Source of the DNA: Hazenella coriacea
Lineage (GTDB): Bacteria > Bacillota > Bacilli > Thermoactinomycetales > Thermoactinomycetaceae
Reading direction: 5' to 3'
Assembly: GCF_004341825.1 (NCBI RefSeq)
Contig: NZ_SMAG01000001.1
Span: forward strand, 646,712 to 710,711
DNA: 64,000 bases
Below are positions 1 through 9,500 of this stretch, one piece after another; position 1 is the stretch's first letter; every line of letters starts with the position of its first letter. The position numbers and the translations under genes were made by a program. Under the pieces are notes generated by a model that searched no databases, was not told the origin of the DNA, and saw nothing but the letters and a program-made list of their open reading frames with translations.

Positions 1-1029
1 GCCCTTGATGAGCAAGGTCATCGTTTCTTACACATTTCCAATTTATTTTTAAACCCTCCAGCTATTCAACTTGCAGAGCGCTTGGTTAAGAATTCATTGG
101 GTCAAGGGAAAGTATACTTTTGTAATTCAGGTGCAGAGTCCACCGAAGCCGCGATCAAACTGATTTTCAAATGGACCGTTAAAGAGAATCATGGAAAAAG
201 TGGCATTGTAGTCATCAGAAACAGTTTTCATGGTCGTACTCTTGGTGCCATGCGTTTAACTAGACAGCCCTCTGTTTATCAAGATTATCCCCAATTGGAC
301 TTCCCTGTCTATGAAGTTGATGCCTATTCAACTGATGAACTCAGACAAGTATGTGAGCTACACCAACCTGCAGCCGTTCTGGTTGAACCGATCTTAGGGG
401 CTGGAGGAGTTGTAAGTCTTAGTAAAGAGTTTTTACATACAGTCCAAACCCTTTGCACTCAGCATCAAATGTTATTCTGTGTAGACGAAATTCAAACAGG
501 TATGGGACGAACAGGGACGCTCTTTGCCTATCAAGGATTAGGATTACAACCAGACCTCATTCTTTTTGCCAAAGGAGTTGGTGGAGGATTGCCACTTGGA
601 GGTATCATTTCCAATGAAAAAACAGCTCACATCTTCCAACCAGGTGATCATGGAACCACATTTGCTCCTTCACCATTAAGTGCAGCGATGGGCAATGCTG
701 TATTAGACGCCTTACTTGATGATGGGGTCTTGGAACAAGGCAACCAAATTGCACAAGAACTATGGAAGAATCTAAATCGTTTACAAGAAACCTATCCTCA
801 AGTCATCGATGATATGGATGGGCGTGGAATGATGATTGGTATTCGCACACATTGTACACAAGAACAAGTCGCTCATTTACAACACACACTGATGAAAAAA
901 GGAATATTAGTCAATGTGACCGCTAAAACAGTGATTCGCCTTCTTCCTCCACTCACTCTTACTACAGATGAGATTCATTTCTTTACTCACTCTTTAGAAG
1001 AGTATATCCAAGAATATTTGTTGTCCTAA
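1..1029 (+). CDS. Class-III aminotransferase, ArgD-like (5' end outside window)
   Basis: PLP-dependent fold-type I aminotransferase of the acetylornithine aminotransferase family. The frame is open back to base 1, so the start lies upstream and the first internal Met at base 82 is not the true start. Visible family motifs are the GAES/T segment that binds the cofactor phosphate, DEIQTGMGRTG with the Asp that contacts the pyridine nitrogen, and FAKGVGGGLPLGG with the Schiff-base Lys. The stop is 12 bases from an N-acetyl-diaminopimelate deacetylase-like gene. ArgD-type enzymes often also transaminate N-acyl-diaminopimelate precursors, so this protein may serve lysine/cell-wall synthesis as well as, or instead of, arginine synthesis. 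The exact substrate is an inference from context. Confidence 0.85.
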   Translation, partial: ALDEQGHRFLHISNLFLNPPAIQLAERLVKNSLGQGKVYFCNSGAESTEAAIKLIFKWTVKENHGKSGIVVIRNSFHGRTLGAMRLTRQPSVYQDYPQLDFPVYEVDAYSTDELRQVCELHQPAAVLVEPILGAGGVVSLSKEFLHTVQTLCTQHQMLFCVDEIQTGMGRTGTLFAYQGLGLQPDLILFAKGVGGGLPLGGIISNEKTAHIFQPGDHGTTFAPSPLSAAMGNAVLDALLDDGVLEQGNQIAQELWKNLNRLQETYPQVIDDMDGRGMMIGIRTHCTQEQVAHLQHTLMKKGILVNVTAKTVIRLLPPLTLTTDEIHFFTHSLEEYIQEYLLS

Positions 1030-1041
1030 AGGAGTTTCCAT

Positions 1042-2169
1042 ATGCGATCAGCGATTAACGATTCATGTATTCAGTTACGTAGAGAGCTACACCAAATTCC
1101 GGAACCCGGATTTGCTGAGGTAAAAACTCAAAATCTATTACTCACTTATTTAAAGCGACTCCCTACCCATCGAATCGAGATTCAAACTTGGCGGACAGGT
1201 ATATTAGTCAAAATACGTGGTAAATCTCCAAAGCGTCGGATCGGTTATCGTGCTGACATGGATGGCTTACCCATCGTAGAACAAACCAACTATCCCTTCC
1301 GATCTCAACATGAGGAATATATGCATGCATGTGGGCATGACCTTCATATGGCCATCGCATTTGGTGTTCTCTCTTATTTTGTTGAACATCCGATCGACGA
1401 TGATCTGATTATTATTTTTGAACCTGCTGAAGAAGGTCCTGGTGGTGCCTTACCTATGTTAGCCAGTAAAGAGTTTCACGCTTGGAAACCTGATGTCATT
1501 TTTGCCTTGCATATCGCTCCTGAGTACCCAGTCGGAACCATTGCTACTCGTCCAGGAATTTTATTTGCGAATACCTCTGAACTCTTTATTGACTTACATG
1601 GAAAAGGTGGACATGCCGCTTATCCCCATCAAGCAAATGATATGGTGATTGCCGCTTCCCAATTAGCCATCCAACTACAAACCATTGTTTCGCGTAACAT
1701 CGATCCACTTGATTCAGTAGTCGTTACCATCGGAAAAATGAGTGCAGGTACGAAACAAAATATTATTGCGGACCATGCTCGCCTCGAAGGGACGATTCGA
1801 ACATGCTCCATGGAGTCTATGGAACAAGTAAAACAAAGAATTACCTCATGCGTTCAAGGGATCGAAACAGGTTTGAATTGTCGAGCAAATATTGATTGGG
1901 GAGCTAACTACTGTCAAGTCTTCAACGAAGAGACATGGACCCACTCTTTTATGAACTGGGTGAAAACAAATACATCTTACCAACTGATCGAATGTAAAGA
2001 AGCGATGACTGGAGAGGACTTTGGTTATTTCCTACAAGAAATTCCTGGGTTCATGTTTTGGCTCGGAGTCGAAACCCCCTATGGTCTTCACCATCCCAAA
2101 ATCGAGCCCAACGAAGAAGCCATCCCCATAGCCATCGAGCTCATGACTCAATACATTCAATCCTTATGA
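1042..2169 (+). CDS. dapL: M20 family amidohydrolase, probable N-acetyldiaminopimelate deacetylase
   Basis: Metal-dependent deacylase of peptidase family M20D, 375 residues, the usual length. It has the HACGHD metal-binding motif near residue 95, EPAEEGPGG with the catalytic Glu, HIAPEYPVG, and a late His-His-Pro near the C-terminus. The N-terminal third closely resembles the Bacillus N-acetyldiaminopimelate deacetylase (YkuR/DapL) in the [12 protein letters not shown] and [10 protein letters not shown] segments, which argues for the acetylase branch of lysine and meso-diaminopimelate synthesis, giving L,L-diaminopimelate plus acetate. Start ATG 1042 follows AAAGGAG. It is coupled to the upstream aminotransferase, which would supply its substrate. 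A general N-acyl-amino-acid hydrolase (hippurate hydrolase type) is the alternative. Confidence 0.8.
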   Translation: MRSAINDSCIQLRRELHQIPEPGFAEVKTQNLLLTYLKRLPTHRIEIQTWRTGILVKIRGKSPKRRIGYRADMDGLPIVEQTNYPFRSQHEEYMHACGHDLHMAIAFGVLSYFVEHPIDDDLIIIFEPAEEGPGGALPMLASKEFHAWKPDVIFALHIAPEYPVGTIATRPGILFANTSELFIDLHGKGGHAAYPHQANDMVIAASQLAIQLQTIVSRNIDPLDSVVVTIGKMSAGTKQNIIADHARLEGTIRTCSMESMEQVKQRITSCVQGIETGLNCRANIDWGANYCQVFNEETWTHSFMNWVKTNTSYQLIECKEAMTGEDFGYFLQEIPGFMFWLGVETPYGLHHPKIEPNEEAIPIAIELMTQYIQSL

Positions 2170-2213
2170 TCTTTCACCTATATAAAATACTTATTCCATT
2201 AAATTAAATCATT

Positions 2214-2249
2214 TAAAAAGGCGACTCTCACATCGAAGTCGCCTTTTTT
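2214..2249 (+). terminator. Rho-independent terminator after dapL
   Basis: A perfect 7-bp GC-rich stem (GGCGACT 2220-2226 with AGTCGCC 2237-2243) is preceded by A residues and followed by six T residues. Confidence 0.85.
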
Positions 2250-2357
2250 GCTCAACACAACAATTCTTATCGTATCTACAACTTAAATTTTATTTCTTTT
2301 TGAACCCTTTCACCTCCACAATCGTATATGTTTATAGAACTTGATTAGGAGGCTAAA

Positions 2358-2930
2358 ATGAACCAGCTCACTGAGCAACAATGGATCAGACGCTGGCAAG
2401 AGGGCTCTTCCGAAGCTTTTACTATACTTTATCAAAAGTATGCTCGGGATGTTTATCAATATATTTATCTACTCATGCCCAATCGAAGCCTAGCTGAAGA
2501 GATTGTCCAAGAAACCTTTATACGAGTATTAAAGAACAAAACTACTTTTGATCCAAAAAAAGCACAGTTTCGGACATGGATTCATCGAATTGCCTATCAT
2601 TTATTTATTGATGAAATGAGAAAAGAGGCAAAGAGTAAAAGAGTTTCTTTACAAGAGGTTGAACACAGGTTGAAGTCCTTTCAAACTGAGGAAATGATTG
2701 AACAGAAGATGATTATCCAACAATGCTTAAATCTATTAGACGAACCCAATCGCTCAGTCTTAATATTAGCTTATTTCCAAGGTTTTAAGGGGAAAGAAAT
2801 CGCACAGATTCTTCACCTCCCCCTAGGGACTGTGAAATCAAAGCTACATTATTCCATTCAGTTTTTGAAAAATTCATTCAGGGAGGGCTCTGTCCATGAA
2901 CCAAAACCCAAGCCCGAAAGAGCTCGATGA
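2358..2930 (+). CDS. ECF RNA polymerase sigma factor
   Basis: A 190-residue sigma-70 family factor with region 2 (about residues 23-90, including the Y-Q-Y-I and RTWIHRIAYHLFIDEMR segments) and region 4 (about 125-175, with the helix-turn-helix GFKGKEIAQILHLPLGTVKSKL). It lacks regions 1 and 3, as ECF factors do. Start ATG 2358 has TTAGGAGG 5-6 bases upstream. Its last 35 bases overlap the next gene, a small one-helix membrane protein, in the usual sigma/anti-sigma arrangement. Its regulon cannot be told from the window. It sits 4 kb from the NRPS/PKS locus but on the other strand, and I see no matching ECF promoter there. Confidence 0.9.
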   Translation: MNQLTEQQWIRRWQEGSSEAFTILYQKYARDVYQYIYLLMPNRSLAEEIVQETFIRVLKNKTTFDPKKAQFRTWIHRIAYHLFIDEMRKEAKSKRVSLQEVEHRLKSFQTEEMIEQKMIIQQCLNLLDEPNRSVLILAYFQGFKGKEIAQILHLPLGTVKSKLHYSIQFLKNSFREGSVHEPKPKPERAR

Positions 2931-3192
2931 GATCCAAAGTATGATTGAACAACTAAAGCAGGAGGAGCCAGAACTAAAACAACAATTAGACTTCATCCAA
3001 CATCAGATTGATTGGCCTGAATCTTTCCAACCCCCTAGCTCCTCTCCATCCTGGTTCGATCAGCTTGGTGATTGGTTAACTCACTCAAACTCGCTTATTC
3101 CCAACCTTATATCCCAACTTCCACTATCCATTGGAGTAGCTGCAATAATGACTGGGATTATTTGTCCCGCACTCATCCTATGGTTCCTATAG
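2896..3192 (+). CDS. Small membrane protein, candidate anti-sigma factor
   Basis: A 98-residue protein starting inside the end of the sigma factor gene. The soluble N-terminal part is charged and probably helical (about residues 8-38), followed by a Pro/Ser-rich linker and one C-terminal membrane helix (about 76-98). The overlap and topology suggest a membrane-tethered regulator of the ECF factor. It has no His-x3-Cys-x2-Cys zinc motif, so it is not a classical ZAS anti-sigma factor, and it ends right after the membrane segment with no extracellular sensor domain. The role is inferred from gene context only. Confidence 0.6.
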   Translation: MNQNPSPKELDEIQSMIEQLKQEEPELKQQLDFIQHQIDWPESFQPPSSSPSWFDQLGDWLTHSNSLIPNLISQLPLSIGVAAIMTGIICPALILWFL

Positions 3193-3332
3193 CTCTCCAC
3201 AAAAAAGATTCACTTCAGCGAGATAAAGAATAAGCCAGCTAGCATGTGGATAACCACTAATCCAAACCTAAGACGACTCACAACTTACCCTAGACCGAAA
3301 TTTCCATTACCTAAATTCGAAAGGAGTACCAA

Positions 3333-4022
3333 ATGTTAAGTATCCTAGATATTCTATATATTATTTTTATGAGTTCAAGCGGTGCTGTCATTGGAGCGAT
3401 CTCAATCATTGTTCAAAGATCATTTCAGAAGAAAGTACTGAATGACCTAGGACTCGACCAGCTACCCAAAGACCCCCAAGAATGTAATCAAATGTTGATC
3501 AAACGTTGTTCCTATCTCCGATCTTGGACAAATCTTGATACACTCCATGTAGGTGTTTTGTTGTATGGTTTACTCCTCCTCCTATGTGGACTCATTGTTT
3601 CATTTATCGAGATGATCACATCGGAAATTGTCCGAGTTGATGTTGTGCCTGTCAACTATGGCTTATTGTTAACAAGTTTCATCTTAATTTTGATTAGCTC
3701 TATTTTAATCTTACAGCGCTTCTGGTTTGTGATCCGCTTACATCAATCAGATCAGGATCAACCCATACAAATTCCGAACTGGATGATAAGGAAGTCCATA
3801 TCTTGGAATAAAAAATCAACAACAAAGAACTCAATGCCCATTACCACAATAACTCTTAGTATCTTAGGACCACTTGTAGGAGTAAGTAGCTTTTTTATCA
3901 TGAAACAATGGGGACTCCCCTCATTCTTGGTCGTTATGGGGATATTTGTAGTCATATCCATCCTTTTACCTATCTTTGAATATCAATATAGGAAAAAGAA
4001 AAATACTAAGTCAATCAACTAG
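3333..4022 (+). CDS. Multi-pass membrane protein of unknown function
   Basis: 229 residues with about five hydrophobic helices (near residues 8-28, 69-94, 107-134, 167-191 and 194-219) separated by short basic loops. The C-terminus is strongly basic (RKKKN), suggesting a cytoplasmic tail. Start ATG 3333 follows GAAAGGAG. I do not recognise a family. It is 140 bases after the candidate anti-sigma gene on the same strand and could belong to the same transcript, since no terminator is evident in between. Confidence 0.65.
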   Translation: MLSILDILYIIFMSSSGAVIGAISIIVQRSFQKKVLNDLGLDQLPKDPQECNQMLIKRCSYLRSWTNLDTLHVGVLLYGLLLLLCGLIVSFIEMITSEIVRVDVVPVNYGLLLTSFILILISSILILQRFWFVIRLHQSDQDQPIQIPNWMIRKSISWNKKSTTKNSMPITTITLSILGPLVGVSSFFIMKQWGLPSFLVVMGIFVVISILLPIFEYQYRKKKNTKSIN

Positions 4023-4064
4023 ATTTGATGTAAATAAGAGGAGTAAGTAGTCCGAAAATTCCAC

Positions 4065-4096
4065 ACCACCTAGTATGTAGTTTCACACTAGGTGGT
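4065..4096 (+). terminator. Inverted repeat, possible terminator of the sigma-factor transcript
   Basis: Perfect 10-bp arms (ACCACCTAGT 4065-4074 with ACTAGGTGGT 4087-4096) enclose a 12-base loop. The following bases are not a clean T-run, so termination is plausible rather than certain. Confidence 0.45.
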
Positions 4097-4276
4097 TCAA
4101 CTTAAATTATACTGATATAACAATTTAAAAATTACATTTTATAAATATATAAGTCTAATTTAATAGAGAATAAATTTTGTACAATAAAGCAAATTTCGGT
4201 ACTATATTTTATTGAATTTGGAATAATAAAGTATTACCATTTAAATTGAGTAACTCTTTTTACTCTTTTTATAATT

Positions 4277-4290
4277 TGAAAACGTTTCCA
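4277..4290. promoter_or_regulatory. cre-like catabolite-response element
   Basis: TGAAAACGTTTCCA fits the relaxed Gram-positive CcpA consensus TGWNANCGNTNNCA at every fixed position and is nearly palindromic. It lies about 150 bases before the desaturase start, so carbon catabolite control of that gene is possible. This is a motif match only; no promoter elements are clear nearby. Confidence 0.45.
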
Positions 4291-4437
4291 TATATACTTA
4301 ATGAAAAGAGTATGAAGTTGCTAGACAATTTTCATTAGAGATTGGAGGTTATGCTTTTGTCAGTTGGTTTGTTTTAAAATGAATAACCAGACATTAGATT
4401 AGAAAACTATAAACTTGATTAACTATTGGAGGTCAGA

Positions 4438-5451
4438 ATGAATACAACTTTGCATTCAACACCTGAAGAATATCTTGCAAATACACCCATACCTAAAGAT
4501 ATTGAACAACGAGTTCGAAAGTTACAGACTCGAAATAATTGGTATGGTTTTTTTGCTCTTGCTATGGATTGGCTCATCATTGCTATAGCTATTTATTTAG
4601 CTCACATCATACCTACGATTTGGATGTATCTCATTAGTATCGTACTAATCGGTAGCCGAATGCGCGGTTTAGACAATATGACACATGAGGCCAGTCATGC
4701 CATGTTGTTCAAAAACAGGTTTCTGAATAGATGGATTTCCTCTTTTTTTGCCACTTTTCCTGTACTTAAGTCTTTCTCTACGTATCGAAAATCCCATTTT
4801 ATGCACCACCGTCATTTATGGACTGAAAAAGACCCTGATTTTATTCGTTACAAATTAAATGGTTTAGATCAACCTGTGGAAAAAGGATGGCGATTTATAC
4901 TCAAACATGTGATTCGACCACTCATCTTAATTCATGTACCTGGTTACATCAAAGGAGCGATCAGTGCCAACTTTTTCTCTCAAGATGAAACGATCAGTGA
5001 ACGATGCATTCGCATAGGATATTGGCTTTTAATTATAAGTGCTTCTATTCTGTTTGGTTTTTGGAAAGAATTGATTTTGTTTTGGTTGGTTCCATTACTA
5101 ACGACCTACCAAGTCATTAGCTATTGGGTTGAAATGGGGGAACATGCAGGTTTAAAAAGTCAAAATGCCCTGTTTGCTTCACGAAACTCATTTGGTGGTT
5201 TTCTTTCCCGATTTCTTTTTCATCCACACAACGATCCATATCATCTCGTTCATCACTTGTATCCAGCCGTTCCACATTACAATATCAAAAAAGCTCACTT
5301 AATTCTTATGGAGTTTGATGAGTATCGGAAAGCTCACCATTGTATGGGTTTTTTCAAGCCTTTCAGTCCCGGATTTCCATCTGTTATTGAAGATATTCAA
5401 AAGGGAAATGGATCAACAATCCATCATCATGTTGATCAATCTATTTCATAA
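4438..5451 (+). CDS. Membrane fatty-acid desaturase
   Basis: Di-iron integral-membrane desaturase family. All three histidine clusters are present: HEASH near residue 80, HFMHHRH near 121, and HLVHH near 275 within HPHNDPYHLVHHLYP. Two hydrophobic stretches flank the first boxes (about 34-70 and 190-225), giving the usual topology with the iron site on the cytoplasmic face. I chose ATG 4438 because GGAGG ends 5 bases upstream; a TTG 12 bases earlier would overlap that ribosome binding site. Oxygen-dependent introduction of a double bond in an acyl chain is the expected reaction. It lies convergent to and 1.1 kb from a lipopeptide-type NRPS locus, so it may modify the starter acyl chain, though a membrane-lipid role is equally possible. 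Confidence 0.85.
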   Translation: MNTTLHSTPEEYLANTPIPKDIEQRVRKLQTRNNWYGFFALAMDWLIIAIAIYLAHIIPTIWMYLISIVLIGSRMRGLDNMTHEASHAMLFKNRFLNRWISSFFATFPVLKSFSTYRKSHFMHHRHLWTEKDPDFIRYKLNGLDQPVEKGWRFILKHVIRPLILIHVPGYIKGAISANFFSQDETISERCIRIGYWLLIISASILFGFWKELILFWLVPLLTTYQVISYWVEMGEHAGLKSQNALFASRNSFGGFLSRFLFHPHNDPYHLVHHLYPAVPHYNIKKAHLILMEFDEYRKAHHCMGFFKPFSPGFPSVIEDIQKGNGSTIHHHVDQSIS

Positions 5452-5575
5452 GATGAACCTTCTATCCTTGTTAGATTTCAGCCATAGCTGAAAGATGTTT
5501 AATTGTCTTCTTTGTGTTAATATTGGCTAATCAATGACCACAATTACATACTAGGAATTCAAAGGAGGTCATCAC

Positions 5576-6430
5576 TTGGATCATCAGAAAATCGCAGAAA
5601 CACCTCGTTGCTTTTCAGAATATGGTCAACTTGAGCAAGTCGTGTTATGTACACCTCAGTATATGCGCATTGTTGACATTATCAATGAAACTCAACGATC
5701 TTATGTGGAAGAAAATATACAGGTGAACGTAGCCATCGAACAACATCAAAAATTAGTATCTACATTAGAAGAAGCCCAAGTAGAAGTCATCTTAATACCT
5801 CCAGATTCCCAATTACCCGAACAAGTATTTACACGAGATATCGCCTTTACGATTGGGGAAAATATTTTTATCGGCAACATGCAAACGACTATTCGTAATG
5901 GCGAAGAAAAAATATTTCAAAACATGTTGGATCAACGTGGAATCTCCTACCACACTCTAAAGTCTGGGACCATTGAAGGTGGAGATGTCATTATTGATGA
6001 TAAAAAAGTCTGGATCGGCATTGGAAATCGAAGCAGCGAACCCGTTTTACGGGAATTACAAAATTTATTGCCTGACTATCATATAACCCCTGTCCCCTTT
6101 AATCCTAGGTATTTACATTTAGATTGTGTGTTTAACCCCATATCGGCCCATGAAGCTCTAATATTTTCACCTGCTTTTCCTCAAGAATCATTAGATTTAC
6201 TTTCTGACAGTTACGACTTGATTGAAGTGACAGAGAAAGAACAATTCCAACTTTGTGTGAATCTGATCGCCCTTGGGGAGAAAAAAGTTGTCACTCAACC
6301 CCTATACCATGAATTAAATCGTGAATTAGAACAAAGAGGCTTCCACTTAGTCCATGTTGATATTTCAGAAATTATAAAATCAGGTGGAGGGTTTCGCTGT
6401 ATTACTATGCCTCTTGTTCGTAGAAGATAA
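5576..6430 (+). CDS. Guanidino-group hydrolase, dimethylargininase/arginine deiminase superfamily
   Basis: 284-residue member of the amidinotransferase/dimethylarginine dimethylaminohydrolase superfamily. Recognisable motifs are FTRDIAF, EGGDV (substrate carboxylate/guanidine contacts), HLDCVF with the catalytic His near residue 182, and GGGFRCITMP with the nucleophilic Cys near residue 275. These enzymes hydrolyse guanidino groups to a urea or release an amine; the methylated-arginine versus arginine specificity cannot be read. The start is TTG 5576, set by AAAGGAGG with normal spacing. It lies between the desaturase and the convergent NRPS-3 gene and could tailor or supply a guanidine or citrulline-type building block, which is only an inference. 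Confidence 0.8.
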   Translation: MDHQKIAETPRCFSEYGQLEQVVLCTPQYMRIVDIINETQRSYVEENIQVNVAIEQHQKLVSTLEEAQVEVILIPPDSQLPEQVFTRDIAFTIGENIFIGNMQTTIRNGEEKIFQNMLDQRGISYHTLKSGTIEGGDVIIDDKKVWIGIGNRSSEPVLRELQNLLPDYHITPVPFNPRYLHLDCVFNPISAHEALIFSPAFPQESLDLLSDSYDLIEVTEKEQFQLCVNLIALGEKKVVTQPLYHELNRELEQRGFHLVHVDISEIIKSGGGFRCITMPLVRRR

Positions 6431-6443
6431 ATAAATTTATTAT

Positions 6444-6478
6444 GGAGGCTGCTGACCAAAATTTAGGTCTGTAGCCTC
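6444..6478 (+). terminator. Hairpin after the guanidino hydrolase
   Basis: GAGGCT (6445-6450) pairs with AGCCTC (6473-6478), with an inner GACC/GGTC stem. Trailing bases are TTATCTTTG. Probably the transcript end for the + strand genes. Confidence 0.55.
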
Positions 6479-6512
6479 TTATCTTTGATCTAACAACACT
6501 CATTACATATAG

Positions 6513-6545
6513 AATCCCCTGATCTTTTCTCAAGAGCAGGGGATT
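6513..6545 (-). terminator. Hairpin downstream of NRPS-3
   Basis: Perfect 9-bp arms (AATCCCCTG 6513-6521 with CAGGGGATT 6537-6545) lie just past the stop of NRPS-3. The T-run on the minus strand is poor, so it may also serve the convergent + strand transcript. Confidence 0.5.
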
Positions 6546-6559
6546 GAAACAGTTGACTT

Positions 6560-9500
6560 CTAGTCTAAAAAGTTAAAGATCACATTTTCAATTTCATTGT
6601 TTTCGATTGCCAATCCTTCAATCTCGATCTCATCGATGGTTACTTCTCGATTCAAACTAATCATCTCTAAGACAGAAATAAAGTCTTGTGACATTCTCTT
6701 CATCGTCTCTTTTTCAAACAGCTTGCTTGAATACTCCAGCTCAAAATGAATGTTGTCTTCTCTACTTTCTGCATAAAGTAACAGATCAAACTTTGAAATA
6801 GGGTTTCGATAACTGATCGGTGTTAATTTAATATCCCCCATAACATTTTGAGTCTTTTGAGCATCTTGGAAGGCAAACATAGTTGAAAAGATAGGACTTC
6901 TACTTGGGTCTCTTTTGATATTTAACTGATCTACAAGTAAATCAAATTGGTAATCTTGATTTTCAACTGCTTTGAGTAAGTTTTCCCTCACCTCTAACAG
7001 CAGTTGAAGAAAAGATTTATTCTTTTCAGGGAAACTTCTAATCGCTAATGTGTTAGCAAACATACCAATAATATTGTGTAAATCTGAATGGGTTCGCCCC
7101 AGAATGGGTAAGCCAATAATCAAGTCCTGCTGTGAAGTATACTTAGACAATAGAACAGTATAAGCCGCAAGTAGAGTCATATTAAGTGTTGCATCCGTTT
7201 CCATACACAACTGATCCAACCGCTCTTTTAAGTCCTTACCGATCACAAAGTTTAAATGATCTCCTTCAAAGCTTTGCAAAACAGGTCTAGGATAATTGGT
7301 TGGCATATTTAACACAGGTAGTTCTCCAGAAAGTACATCCAACCAGTATTTCTCCTGTTGATCTGCAGCTTCTGTCTTCAAAAACTCATTCTGCCACACT
7401 GCAAAATCCTTATACTGCAATTGTAGCTCAGGTATCTCTTTACCTTCATAGAGATTCATAAATTCACGGGTCAAAATATGAACTGAATGTCCATCAGATA
7501 TGATATGGTGCATATCTGTTAACAGAATGTGTAGATCCGGACGGAGTCGTATGATCCCTACTCTTAGCAAAGGAGCTTGACTTAAATCAAAAGGTCGCAC
7601 AAATGAGTCAATCATTTTTCTTAACTGATCATCCATCTCTTCATCAGGATGGATCTTCAGCTCCTCTTCCCAATGGGTATACTCAACTTCTACTTCCACA
7701 TGTTCTTGGATTCGTTGTTTCGGTTCACCATCTACAATTTCAAAGAATGTCCGAAATGCTTCGTGTCTATTGACAAGCTTGGTAAACACTTTTTTCAATC
7801 TTTCTAGATCGATCTCTCCTTCAAGTAAGATCGCCCTTGGCATATTGTATGTTGTACCAATCCCTTCAAGCTGATTAAGGATATACAACCTTTTTTGGGC
7901 TGATGAAAGCTCACATTGCTTACAATTCTTTAATGGCTTGAGAGATGCATAAATACTTTTAGCTGCTTCTTTTATATACTCTCCCATTCCTTTAACTGTG
8001 GGTGCTTGAAACACTCTACGCATTGGAATATTGACATGAAGTTGCTTATGAACCTCCGCTGTTAACAACATAGCCTTTAAAGAGTTTCCACCAAGTTCAA
8101 AGAAATGATCATTCACACCCACTCGTTCAACCTCAAGTATTTCTGACCAAATTTCTGCGATTTTTTGTTCAATCGGATCTATAGGTGTCTCATACTCTAC
8201 TGTGATCACACTCTGATCGACTTGTTCAGAAAGAGCTCGATAATTAATTTTCCCATTTGGCGTGAGAGGGATTTGATCCACCTTGATAAATGAAGATGGC
8301 ATCATATAGTAAGGAAGCCTGTTTAAAAGGAATTGTCTTAATTCCAATCCATCAATATCCTCTTGCAACACGAGATACGCACATAGACGATCATTGAAGT
8401 TGTGTCCATCTTTTTTACCAACAACAATTGCATCTAATACAGCCTGATGTTGCACCAGGATCGAAGCAATTTCATCTGGCTCTACTCTGAATCCACGTAT
8501 TTTAAGCTGTCTATCTATCCGTCCTAAAAATTCAATCTCTCCGTGAGAGTTAAATCTACCTAAATCACCTGTTCGATAGAGTCTAATTTTTTCATAACCC
8601 CCAAAAGAGACTTCAACAAACAGGTCATCATTCATCTCATTTTGGTTTAGATAGCCTTCTGTTAAACCATCACCCGCAATACAGATTTCCCCAGCTACTC
8701 CGATTGGAACAGGTTTTAGATAAGAATTCAAAATAAACACCTTCACATTATCGATCGGCTTTCCAATGATAGTTCGATGATGAAGCCAATCCAGTTGAGC
8801 AACATTTATTTTATGCGCAATTGAACCAATAGTAGCCTCTGAAGGTCCATAATGATTTATGATTTCTACTTCAGGATATAAGCTGTTAAATTTTACAATA
8901 TCAGTGTATTTGGCCTCTTCTCCACCCAATACTACTAATCTTAATGCGTAATGATTGTGATCTTTCCCAATCATTGGGTTATGAACCATCAGGTTAAACA
9001 AGGATGGAGTCAGCTTGATATACGTGATCTTGTTATCTGTTAAATACTTTAGCAAGTTTTCTGGAACAGTATAAAAATCCTTGGGCGCTACATGTAATTC
9101 ACATCCATTTAGCAAAGCTGAATACAAGCCTGTATATCCTAAGTCAAATGCAAAAGAGGATAACAACATGGTTCGATCACTACTTTTAATCGCTACTTGA
9201 CGAGTAAACCAAGAAATGTAGTTAACCAAACTTTGATTTTTTACGGGTACTCCCTTTGGCAGACCCGTGGTTCCAGAAGTATAAATCAAATAAATCGGAT
9301 CATGTGATTGACCAACATCTTTAGGATTTGAGCAATCGCCAGTGAACCACTTTGGATTCTCTAGTACTATTTTTTCACCTGGATAATCAGTAACTGTTGG
9401 TAATAAATGCGCCTGAGTCAGAAGAGCCATTGATTCACTGGACTCAAGTATAAAGCAAATCCGTTCTTCTGGAGTCTCAGGATCAATCGGAAGATAAGTA

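Larger units (their letters stand above)
4023..4437. other. Intergenic region upstream of the desaturase
   Basis: About 415 AT-rich bases without a credible gene. It holds a 10-bp inverted repeat (4065-4096) and a cre-like palindrome (4277-4290), listed separately. Confidence 0.6.

Noticed and set aside
6560..7900. Thioesterase at the end of NRPS-3
   Set aside because: No GxSxG or alpha/beta-hydrolase pattern; the last domain is a complete condensation domain.
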